Positions 8,001 through 14,782 of a DNA stretch of 64,000 nt are shown here, piece by piece. Origin of the DNA: Chloracidobacterium sp. Its GTDB lineage: Bacteria > Acidobacteriota > Blastocatellia > Pyrinomonadales > Pyrinomonadaceae. Position 1 is the stretch's first letter. Each line of letters begins with the position of its first letter. The notes below the pieces were generated by a model, which saw nothing but the letters and a program-made list of their open reading frames with translations, made no database searches and was not told the origin of the DNA. The stretch covers positions 2,664,501 through 2,728,500 of the forward strand of contig JADJWP010000002.1 in assembly GCA_016716305.1 (NCBI GenBank), in the 5' to 3' direction. A program made the position numbers and the translations under genes.

Positions 8001-8331
8001 TTTTACCGAGAACAAAGAAATTTCAGAGAGCTGGATCGAGGCGGCGTTTGGGCCGTGGAACTCGATCCGGCATTCTGAGCTGACATCGCCTTATTTGCAA
8101 AAAGCCCTGCAGGAGCTTCCCAATCACAAACGCAACCGCAAGATATTCTTCGTCAACGGCTGGCTCGGCGCCTTCATCGGCGGCCAACGAAGCGAGGAAG
8201 CGCTGAACATAATCAACAAATTCCTCGCCGATAACCCATCGCTCGACCGCGACCTGCATCTCAAGATCCTCGAAAACGCCGATATTATTGAACGAGCGGT
8301 AAAGATCCGGAAAAGATGGAACGCCCAATAA
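5062..8331 (+). CDS. M1 family aminopeptidase with palindromic in-frame inserts
   Basis: Zinc aminopeptidase, probably exported (signal-like segment about residues 9-30 ending in FAQ/LMAQP). The exopeptidase motif appears as GGMEH near residue 403, and the zinc site as HEASH near 438 with the downstream LKEGFATF glutamate. At 1089 aa it is much longer than many bacterial M1 enzymes. A large part of the excess is low-complexity peptide encoded by palindromic DNA (about residues 95-160, 292-347, 755-781, 807-849 and 893-921). These segments read SPHVSKGS...VEP.LTVGL or variants. The catalytic core is free of inserts and the frame is intact throughout. The start at 5062 was chosen to give a signal peptide directly; an upstream in-frame ATG at 4990 exists and neither has a strong ribosome site. 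Confidence 0.9.
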   Translation: MAKHNLKKMLLPAVLLTAYISAFAQPLMAQPLATPDAPPIEPGVSLTLAKWRAERYSDVRYKLNLTLEKMSPLLKGTMEVRVRVAEKGSWGVKESVPPAVSGGGTAQAETRPVGSVPHIVLDWRKIKGHEEKSTISNVSVNGRPVTITSSPPATVGGTDMSYSEENEHLIFYDNVVIGENVIKLDFTSPILTSGSAITRYVDKEDGSEYIYSLFVPSDASTAFPVFDQPDLKARFTLTVRTPFDWLSISNTDAPQRFAMDPGAPITSIFEETKPISTYVFAFAAGPFEKVTGGNLSGREGVSSPPNKNTLPTGRVSASGVSSPHVSKGSTSRNDNVEPLLTVGLQTPETSIYVRKSQAAKFKPHAAEVFRLNREAVKYFEEYFDYKFPFSKYDLVLIPEFPFGGMEHAGATFLRESAIIFPQEPTKNDHISRALLIFHEASHQWFGDTVTMRWFDDLWLKEGFATFTAYKAMEKTMSEMNAWKVFYERVKQAAYQTDSTKGTTPIYQEIPNLSAAKSAYGNIVYNKAPAFLRQAEFYLGEDKFQTAVRAFLKKYEFGNAGWEDLVKEFGTATNSNLTDWARTWVKQSGLPTFRLCIEDYSRSTKLTGRPGEITLLFSQTGFPCYPRTNRRSNASIWPEGLQFYYVLANGKTRVERVTLGKNDREIEEIWGYNFGDLASKSTRKELEAPKFIQTNYGDYGYGIFLLDEKSREYVLKNIQNEEDPFLRSMMWGALWDSVREGELDPREYVELVVKVLQRPTREQGLNAQAGSKALTDVRASAIDDESTTALLLNRIGTAMNYYIEDGDGVRSPHVSKGSRSSTGRVEPSLTASTPRGDAPAGTPGVGLRTRVEDLLIERMKTSETLGQRITYYRAFLNIAASEKARGVLKELLAGVGSPHVSNGSTLSTGRVEPSLTVGLLTLRTKDRFDIVARLLILGDSDAPKLLAELEKTETSDDAKRYAYAARAGIATAENKAKYWKDFTENKEISESWIEAAFGPWNSIRHSELTSPYLQKALQELPNHKRNRKIFFVNGWLGAFIGGQRSEEALNIINKFLADNPSLDRDLHLKILENADIIERAVKIRKRWNAQ
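5344..5373 (+). repeat. Type D repeat, left copy, within M1 peptidase
   Basis: The 30-bp stretch beginning GTCAGTACCACCTGCGGTAT recurs in inverted orientation at 5511-5537. It encodes a PPAVSGGGT segment in an N-terminal region of the aminopeptidase. The stretch is itself partly palindromic (CCACCTGCGG...TGGTGG). It is followed within 15 bp by a half copy of the type C repeat (about 5378-5411). The match was seen by eye. Confidence 0.6.
5511..5537 (-). repeat. Type D repeat, inverted copy
   Basis: This is the reverse complement of the 5344-5373 element with a few differences (CCGCTACCGTAGGTGGTACC). It encodes PPATVGGT in the M1 peptidase. The two copies lie about 140 bp apart in opposite orientation and could bound a composite insert. 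Confidence 0.55.
5936..6011 (+). repeat. Type C hairpin repeat within M1 peptidase
   Basis: Arms of 28 bp at 5936-5963 and 5984-6011 are inverted copies differing at only a few positions; the shared core is GTAGGGAGGGTGT. The spacer is 20 bp. Translation runs through in frame. A half copy in the same orientation as the left arm lies at about 5378-5411 and is read in another frame there. The element ends 5 bp before a type A element. Confidence 0.8.
6017..6100 (+). repeat. Type A palindromic element, copy 1
   Basis: 84 bp (28 codons). The arms 6017-6052 and 6065-6100 are 36 bp each with three mismatches, around a 12-bp loop. Termini are GTGTC...GACAC and the core is GTTAGTAAGGGCTCAACGT. In this frame it encodes SPHVSKGST...NVEPLLTVGL. 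The opposite strand is also open and gives a very similar peptide, as expected from a palindrome. Confidence 0.9.
7324..7402 (+). repeat. Type A palindromic element, variant copy in another frame
   Basis: About 79 bp with termini TTGCAGA...TCTGCAA and the inner core GTGAGCAAGGGCTTA, inverted as AAGCCCTTACTGACG. It is clearly related to the other type A elements but is read in a different codon phase, giving EQGLNAQAGSKALTDV instead of the SPHVSKGS peptide. Confidence 0.75.
7481..7606 (+). repeat. Type A element interrupted by a nested type B palindrome
   Basis: 126 bp (42 codons) with termini GTGTCCGTA...TACGGACAC. It matches the 84-bp type A elements except for 42 extra bases (about 7550-7591) within the right arm. 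Those bases contain a separate palindrome at 7556-7581 (CCCCACGCGGAGA / TGCTCCGGCGGGG). The excess is exactly 14 codons, so the frame is retained. Confidence 0.8.
7739..7822 (+). repeat. Type A palindromic element, copy 3
   Basis: 84 bp, the same length and codon phase as copy 1. Termini are GTGTCGGTAG...CTACTGACAC and the arms have several mismatches. It encodes SPHVSNGSTLSTGRVEPSLT in the C-terminal helical region of the M1 peptidase. Confidence 0.85.
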
Positions 8332-8428
8332 GGATGAGGGTCAATCGGCCGAGTTTCCGATAAACAGGTGGTTCGATCTCTTGTCTTTCACGGGCCTTCA
8401 TGGTTCCGTTCTCCAATGGCCTTCAATC

Positions 8429-8467
8429 TTGACCAAAAAGTAATGATTTGAGATAATCAGCCTATCT
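8429..8467 (+). promoter_or_regulatory. Promoter with operator-like repeat upstream of the Rrf2 gene
   Basis: A -35 TTGACC (8429-8434) and -10 GATAAT (8452-8457) are separated by 17 bp, and the ATG lies 44 bp downstream. The inverted repeat AGATA-n7-TATCT (8451-8455 and 8463-8467) overlaps the -10. It could be an autoregulatory site for the Rrf2 protein, which is inference. Confidence 0.5.
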
Positions 8468-8500
8468 GAGAATGCCAGGCCCTATACAGTTGAATAGCTT

Positions 8501-8980
8501 ATGAAAATTTCAGCACAGGAAGAATACGGATTGCGGTGCCTCGTCCAGCTTGCAAATTTGAGCGAGGGCGAAAGCCTGACGCTCCCGCAGATCGCAGAAC
8601 TCGAAGGCATCTCGTCGGCGAATGCAGGTAAGCTGATGTGGCTGCTTAACAAGGCCGGGTTCGTGAATTCGACGCGCGGCACCAAAGGCGGTTATTTTCT
8701 TGCCCGTCCGGCGAGCGATATCTATCTCAACGAGATCATCAAGGTGCTTGACGAGGATGTTCTGGCCGCACATTGCGAGAGCTACACGGGCGTAATGGAT
8801 AAATGCGTTCACACCGGCGACTGCGGCATCAGGCCCGTGATCGTTGGTCTGCACGAGATCGTAGAAAATGCACTTTCGCGGATAACGCTTGCTCAACTGG
8901 TCGGAAATGAAGAATCGGTCGATGCTATGTTCCATCAGATACAAGGAATTCATCGGACGATCGAACCGCAAAGAATTTGA
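8501..8980 (+). CDS. Rrf2-family Fe-S-type transcriptional regulator
   Basis: 159-aa winged-helix regulator of the Rrf2 family (IscR/SufR-like). The N-terminal HTH is seen in ISAQEEYGLRCLVQLA and the wing in GTKGGYFLARP. Three cysteines, C92, C102 and C108 (the last pair C-x5-C), are placed as in [2Fe-2S]-binding members. It is the first gene of the run containing sufB, sufC, sufD, sufS and sufU, so it most likely senses cluster status and controls this operon. Its own promoter overlaps an inverted repeat. It ends 23 bp before the chosen sufB start. Confidence 0.88.
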   Translation: MKISAQEEYGLRCLVQLANLSEGESLTLPQIAELEGISSANAGKLMWLLNKAGFVNSTRGTKGGYFLARPASDIYLNEIIKVLDEDVLAAHCESYTGVMDKCVHTGDCGIRPVIVGLHEIVENALSRITLAQLVGNEESVDAMFHQIQGIHRTIEPQRI

Positions 8981-9003
8981 ACTCGGAGACCGCGGAGAAC
9001 ACG

Positions 9004-10443
<1,440 letters not shown>

Positions 10444-10445
10444 AG

Positions 10446-10679
10446 ATGTCTGCTGAGACGATCAAGATCGAGTTAAATTCTGACGAGGCTCTAATTCTAT
10501 TCGAGTTACTTAGCAGATATTCCGATACCGATGAATTAGCCATTGAGGACCAGGCCGAACAGCGAGTGATGTGGAATCTATGCTGTGACCTGGAAAAATT
10601 ACTCATCGAACCTTTCTCGAACAATTATCGAGAGATGGTTGTAGACGCTCGGTCCAGAATAAGGGATTCGAAAGAATGA
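10446..10679 (+). CDS. Small acidic hypothetical protein
   Basis: 77 aa, acidic, soluble, predicted helical, with no recognisable domain. The repeated Asp/Glu and the LILFELLSRY segment suggest a compact helical protein. It begins 2 bp after the sufB stop and overlaps the next gene by 4 bp (ATGA), so it is very likely translated as part of the suf transcript. Function unknown. Confidence 0.65.
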   Translation: MSAETIKIELNSDEALILFELLSRYSDTDELAIEDQAEQRVMWNLCCDLEKLLIEPFSNNYREMVVDARSRIRDSKE

Positions 10680-11059
10680 ATAAGATTCAACCACCAAACC
10701 AACCTCAACCAAAAGGCCATTATAGTCCGGGCATTGAGCATAATGGCTTGATCTACGTTTCGGGGCAGTTGCCGATGACGCTCGATACGCGTGAGCCGTT
10801 CACGGGTGACATAGGTGAGCAGACGGAATTGGCGATAAGGAATGTTGAGGCGGTGCTGCACGCGGCGGGCAGCGATCTGAACCATGTTTTGCAGATGACG
10901 ATATATGTTTCGGATATGGAACTGTGGGACGAGGTGAATAAGAAATACGCCGAGGTTATGGGCGATCATCGGCCGGCAAGGGCAATAGTGCCGGTAAAGG
11001 ACCTGCACTTCGGGACGAAGATCGAGATTCAGGCGATCGCGGCGGTGCGAGCCGGATAA
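10676..11059 (+). CDS. RidA-family protein (cytosolic)
   Basis: 127 aa, Rid/YjgF/UK114 fold. RidA proteins hydrolyse reactive enamine/imine intermediates such as 2-aminoacrylate released by PLP enzymes. The conserved PARAIVPV arginine and the KIEI glutamate are present, along with SGQLPM and EQTELAIRNVEAVL. The start overlaps the preceding stop. A second, exported paralogue lies one gene downstream. The neighbourhood contains a PLP desulfurase (SufS), so a role in detoxifying PLP by-products is a reasonable inference. Confidence 0.88.
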   Translation: MNKIQPPNQPQPKGHYSPGIEHNGLIYVSGQLPMTLDTREPFTGDIGEQTELAIRNVEAVLHAAGSDLNHVLQMTIYVSDMELWDEVNKKYAEVMGDHRPARAIVPVKDLHFGTKIEIQAIAAVRAG

Positions 11060-11065
11060 GTACAG

Positions 11066-12037
11066 ATGGATACAGGGATCCTTATATCGAACCTGACGAA
11101 TCCTACCCTGCTGTTCTTTGTCATGGGGATCGTCGCGACATTGGTCAAAAGCGATCTTGAGATACCGTCCACGACGATAAAGTTCATTTCGCTTTATCTG
11201 CTGTTTGCGATCGGTTTCAAAGGCGGACAGGAATTGTCGCACGGTGGATTTACCACCGAGATACTGCTGTCGTTAATTCTCGGCGTGGTGATCGCATCCT
11301 TGATACCGCTCTATACGTTCTTTGTGCTGAAGCGGAAGATGAGCGTCAGCGATGCGGCCGCCGTCGCAGCTACTTATGGTTCGGTGAGCGCGGTCACGTT
11401 CGTTGCAGCGACATCATTCCTTGAGGCGCAGGGGGTCGCGTTCGGCGGGCACATGGTGGCCGTAATGGCATTGATGGAATCGCCGGCGATCATTGTCGGC
11501 GTGATCCTGATGATGAGATATGATCCAGACCATGATTCACAAAGTGCTGATCTAAAGAGCATCGTCAAGCATTCTTTCACGAATGGAAGCGTGTTGATGA
11601 TCCTGGGAAGTTTGATCATCGGGATCGTCGCCGATACGAAACAGGCCGAGGGGATCAAGCCATTCACTACAGACATCTTCAAGGGATTTCTTGCGATATT
11701 CCTGCTTGAGATGGGAATGGTGACGGCGAAGCGATTTGGTGCGTTTAGAAAATACGGCTGGTTCGTTACGGCGTTCGCGATAGTAGCGCCGATAGTCAAC
11801 GGGGCGGCCGTTGCGGTGATAAGCGGGCTGGTGACGCAGGACGTCGGGAACCGACTGATGTTCGCGGTGCTGGCGGCGAGTGCATCGTACATTGCCGTTC
11901 CGGCGGCGATGCGGCTTGCGGCCCCTAAAGCGGATCCGGGTTTGTACATTCCGATGGCTTTGGGCGTGACGTTTCCGTTCAACATCACTTTTGGTATGCC
12001 GATCTATTTTGCGATCGTGCGTTACGTGAGTTTTTAG
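11066..12037 (+). CDS. SbtA-like sodium-dependent bicarbonate permease
   Basis: 323-aa polytopic membrane protein with about ten hydrophobic segments, of the sodium-dependent bicarbonate transporter (SbtA/DUF897) family. Recognised from the start NLTNPTLLFFVMGIVA, FAIGFKGGQELSHGG, AVAATYGSVSAVTF and the C-terminal YIAVPAAMRLA-AP-ADPGLYIPMALGVTFPFN. No SbtB partner is adjacent. It lies 6 bp after the first RidA gene and 7 bp before the second. Supply of bicarbonate for carboxylation is the family role; the connection to the suf genes is unknown. Confidence 0.85.
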   Translation: MDTGILISNLTNPTLLFFVMGIVATLVKSDLEIPSTTIKFISLYLLFAIGFKGGQELSHGGFTTEILLSLILGVVIASLIPLYTFFVLKRKMSVSDAAAVAATYGSVSAVTFVAATSFLEAQGVAFGGHMVAVMALMESPAIIVGVILMMRYDPDHDSQSADLKSIVKHSFTNGSVLMILGSLIIGIVADTKQAEGIKPFTTDIFKGFLAIFLLEMGMVTAKRFGAFRKYGWFVTAFAIVAPIVNGAAVAVISGLVTQDVGNRLMFAVLAASASYIAVPAAMRLAAPKADPGLYIPMALGVTFPFNITFGMPIYFAIVRYVSF

Positions 12038-12044
12038 GAAAGAT

Positions 12045-12536
12045 ATGACATTGAGAAAGGGCTCGCTTGCGATCTTATTGCTGCTTGCAGCGGCGATCGG
12101 ACCGGTCATGCTTTTTGAATCCTCCGGCACCGAGGCCGTGGCACAGACCGCCGCAAAACGAGCGGTTACCGCAGAAAACGCGCCTAAGGCTATCGGGCCT
12201 TATTCGCATGGGATCATAGCGAATGGATTTATTTTCCTTGCCGGCAAGATCGGGACCGATCCGAAAACCGACGCTCTCGTTGCCGGAGGCATCGCTGAGC
12301 AGACGGACCAGGCCATCAGTAATCTCGAGGCCGTTCTAAAGGCCGCAGGGTCCTCACTTGACGATGTTGTGAAAACGACGGTTTTTCTTGCGGATATGAA
12401 CGATTTCGCAAAGATGAACGAGATCTACGCGAGGCGGTTCAAGGCACCTTTCCCGGCTCGTTCGACGGTGCAGGTGGCTCGGCTGCCGCGTGATGCGAAG
12501 ATAGAGATCGAGGCCGTTGCCGTCTTGAGCAAGTAG
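12045..12536 (+). CDS. RidA-family protein, exported
   Basis: 163 aa: an N-terminal hydrophobic leader (about residues 8-22, possibly ending near VAQTAA) followed by a full RidA domain. The domain contains APKAIGPYSHGI, AGKIGTDP, FPARSTVQVARLP and KIEIEAVAV, closer to classical RidA than the upstream paralogue. Export or membrane tethering of a RidA protein is less common. It follows the SbtA-like gene by 7 bp in the same operon. Confidence 0.88.
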   Translation: MTLRKGSLAILLLLAAAIGPVMLFESSGTEAVAQTAAKRAVTAENAPKAIGPYSHGIIANGFIFLAGKIGTDPKTDALVAGGIAEQTDQAISNLEAVLKAAGSSLDDVVKTTVFLADMNDFAKMNEIYARRFKAPFPARSTVQVARLPRDAKIEIEAVAVLSK

Positions 12537-12542
12537 CGTGTT

Positions 12543-12803
12543 ATGCAATATTACGGCATAGATTGGTTAGCGACGGCGGCGGGTTTGACCGGAGTCTACT
12601 TGCTCGGCAACCGAAACCGCTTGGGCTTCCTTGTAATGATGATCGCAAGCTTGAGCTGGATGACTGTCGGGTTTCTGATCAGCAGCATCGCCTTGATATT
12701 GGGGAGTGTCGTTTTCTTCACGCTTCATGTGCGCGGTTTTTTGGCATGGCGCCGCGAGGAGCGAAATGCAGCTGACGGCCTACATATTACGGTGGCGAAA
12801 TGA
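12543..12803 (+). CDS. Small integral membrane protein
   Basis: 86 aa with two or three hydrophobic segments (GIDWLATAAGLTGVYLLG, LGFLVMMIASLSWMTVGF, SSIALILGSVVFFTLHVRGFLAW) and a positively charged C-terminus. The arrangement and RNRLGF/RGFLAW motifs resemble one half of PnuC-like small membrane proteins, but this is a weak comparison. Its stop overlaps the PhzF start (ATGA). Function unknown. Confidence 0.6.
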   Translation: MQYYGIDWLATAAGLTGVYLLGNRNRLGFLVMMIASLSWMTVGFLISSIALILGSVVFFTLHVRGFLAWRREERNAADGLHITVAK

Positions 12804-13618
12804 AGTTGAGTATTTTTCAGATAGATGCTTTCACGAACCGTCCGTTCGGCGGCAATCCCGCGGCGGTCGTGCCGCTTGATGCGTGGCTGCCGGACGACAT
12901 AATGCAGAACATAGCGCTCGAGAATAACCTGAGCGAGACGGCGTTCTTTGTCAGGCAGGATGACGGTTACGGGCTTCGATGGTTTACGCCGACGTTCGAG
13001 ATCGACCTTTGCGGCCACGCAACATTGGCAACGGCGTTCGTGTTGTTCGATCAGCTTGGCGCGACCGAACCGGTTTTGCGTTTTCATTCCAAGAGCGGAA
13101 TGTTGACCGTTGAACGCGATGGCGACAAGCTTGTGCTTGATTTTCCGTCGAGGCCGGCTGCTCGGGCTGATGCTCCCGAGGGTTTGGTCGCGGCGATCGG
13201 GCGGGAGCCGATAGAAATATACCGTTCACGCGATTACATGCTGGTTTATGAGAGCGAAGATGATATCCGATCGATATCGCCCGACTTCTCGTCACTTGCA
13301 AAAATTCGGACGCATGCCGTGATAGTGACGGCGCCGGGCGAAGAATGCGATTTTGTTTCGCGTTTCTTTGCACCCGAGGCGGGCATCAATGAAGATCCGG
13401 TTACGGGTTCGGCGCATTGCAATCTGATACCGTTCTGGGCAGAGAAATTGGGTAAAACGGAGATGTTCGCGCGGCAGCTCAGTTCACGCGGAGGCGAGCT
13501 ATTTTGCAAGCATGCGGGTGAACGCGTAAAGATAGGCGGCCACGCGACCCTGTATTTGAAGGGTGAGATCTTCGTTGAAGTCTCATCACAAAGCTCACGG
13601 AGCGCTCAGAATATTTAA
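12800..13618 (+). CDS. PhzF-family isomerase/epimerase
   Basis: 272 aa, diaminopimelate-epimerase-like fold. Motifs seen are the N-terminal FQIDAFTNRPFGGNPAAVV, catalytic glutamate E46 in NNLSETAFF, CGHATLA and, in the second half, DPVTGSAHCNLIPFW. Family members isomerise small carboxylic substrates; only a minority make phenazines and no phenazine genes are nearby. Hence the name should not be taken as a pathway assignment. The start overlaps the preceding stop by 4 bp. Confidence 0.85.
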   Translation: MKLSIFQIDAFTNRPFGGNPAAVVPLDAWLPDDIMQNIALENNLSETAFFVRQDDGYGLRWFTPTFEIDLCGHATLATAFVLFDQLGATEPVLRFHSKSGMLTVERDGDKLVLDFPSRPAARADAPEGLVAAIGREPIEIYRSRDYMLVYESEDDIRSISPDFSSLAKIRTHAVIVTAPGEECDFVSRFFAPEAGINEDPVTGSAHCNLIPFWAEKLGKTEMFARQLSSRGGELFCKHAGERVKIGGHATLYLKGEIFVEVSSQSSRSAQNI

Positions 13619-13636
13619 GAACTTCAAAGGGACTTT

Positions 13637-13653
13637 GAGATCACGGTGATCTC
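13637..13653. promoter_or_regulatory. Perfect 8-bp inverted repeat upstream of sufC
   Basis: GAGATCACGGTGATCTC is an 8-bp perfect dyad with a single central base. It sits in the 53-bp gap between phzF and sufC, the longest gap in this part of the run. It could be an operator or an mRNA hairpin. No T-tract follows, so it is not an intrinsic terminator. Confidence 0.45.
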
Positions 13654-13671
13654 TCTCGTCAGATAAAATCT

Positions 13672-14424
13672 ATGTTGCTGGAAGTAAAAGACCTGCATGC
13701 AGGCATTGATGGAAAAGAGATATTAAAGGGGCTGAATCTTCAGGTCAATGAGGGTGAGGTCCACGCGATCATGGGGCCGAACGGGTCAGGAAAGTCGACG
13801 TTGTCAAAGGTGTTGGCCGGGCATCCGACTTACGAGGTGATCTCGGGCGAGGTGCTTTTCGAAGGCAAGAACCTGCTCGAACTCGAACCGGACGAACGCG
13901 CCCGCGAAGGCGTTTTCATGGCGTTTCAGTATCCGGTCGAGGTTCCGGGTGTTTCTAATTCGCAGTTCCTCAGGATCGCCTACAACGAGAAGATGAAGCA
14001 TCTCGGCCGCGAAGAGCTCGACCCGCTGGAGTTCAATGACTACCTGAAAGAGAAGGCGAAGATCGTCGAGATGGATCCGCAGTTCTTCAAGCGTTCCGTC
14101 AACGAAGGCTTTTCTGGCGGCGAAAAGAAACGCAACGAGATACTGCAGATGGCAGTGCTTGAACCGAAGCTCGCCATTTTGGACGAGACCGATTCGGGGC
14201 TTGATATCGACGCGCTTCGCATAGTTGCCGAGGGCGTTAACAAATTGCGTTCGAGCGATAACGCGATCATTCTCGTAACGCACTATCAGCGTCTGCTCAA
14301 TTATATTCATCCTGATTTCGTGCACGTTTTGGCGAACGGCAAGATCGTCAAGGAAGGCGGCAAGGAACTTGCGATAGAGTTGGAAGAAAAGGGATACGAT
14401 TGGGTTAAATCTGCGGCTAAGTAA
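13672..14424 (+). CDS. sufC: Fe-S cluster assembly ATPase SufC
   Basis: ABC-type ATPase of the SufBC2D complex, 250 aa as usual. Walker A GPNGSGKST at residues 35-43, Q-loop in MAFQYPVEVPGVSN, SufC-specific signature SGGEKKRNEILQM, and Walker B LAILDETDSGLDIDAL. It is followed immediately by a DUF3703 gene with no intergenic base. Confidence 0.97.
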   Translation: MLLEVKDLHAGIDGKEILKGLNLQVNEGEVHAIMGPNGSGKSTLSKVLAGHPTYEVISGEVLFEGKNLLELEPDERAREGVFMAFQYPVEVPGVSNSQFLRIAYNEKMKHLGREELDPLEFNDYLKEKAKIVEMDPQFFKRSVNEGFSGGEKKRNEILQMAVLEPKLAILDETDSGLDIDALRIVAEGVNKLRSSDNAIILVTHYQRLLNYIHPDFVHVLANGKIVKEGGKELAIELEEKGYDWVKSAAK

Positions 14425-14778
14425 ATGAAGACCTTGATCGAAAGACACATCGCGATCGAGATCGCCGAGGCCGAAAGGCTTTCAGCCGCAGGCGAGGCCG
14501 AGGCGACGTTTCGGCATTTGGAGCGAGCACATGTCTTGGGTCAATCGAGCACTTATCAGCACACGCGTGTTCACTGGCTAATGCTAAAGCACGGGTTTCG
14601 GCAACGGGACACGAAAGAGATAGTTGGACAGGTTTTGCGTATCGGCGGTGCTGCGACAAAAACGCCGCTCGGTATTTATCCGAAAGGGAACACCGGCGGC
14701 GCGAACGTACATCCGCTGAAGCCGATGCCGTTGGAACCCGATCTGTCGGAGATTTTGGAACAGGCTGAAAGGGAATAA
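14425..14778 (+). CDS. DUF3703 protein
   Basis: 117 aa, soluble. The sequence matches the DUF3703 family: FRHLERAHVLGQSSTYQHTR, HWLMLKHGFRQRDTKEIVGQ and GIYPKGNTGGANVHPLKPMP. Biochemical function is unknown; members are usually near-isolated or beside metal and redox genes. The ATG is directly after the sufC stop, suggesting coupling to sufC expression. Confidence 0.85.
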   Translation: MKTLIERHIAIEIAEAERLSAAGEAEATFRHLERAHVLGQSSTYQHTRVHWLMLKHGFRQRDTKEIVGQVLRIGGAATKTPLGIYPKGNTGGANVHPLKPMPLEPDLSEILEQAERE

Positions 14779-14782
14779 CAAT

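Noticed and set aside
12800..13618. Phenazine biosynthesis function for the PhzF protein
   Set aside because: No other phz genes are present; the family is broad.
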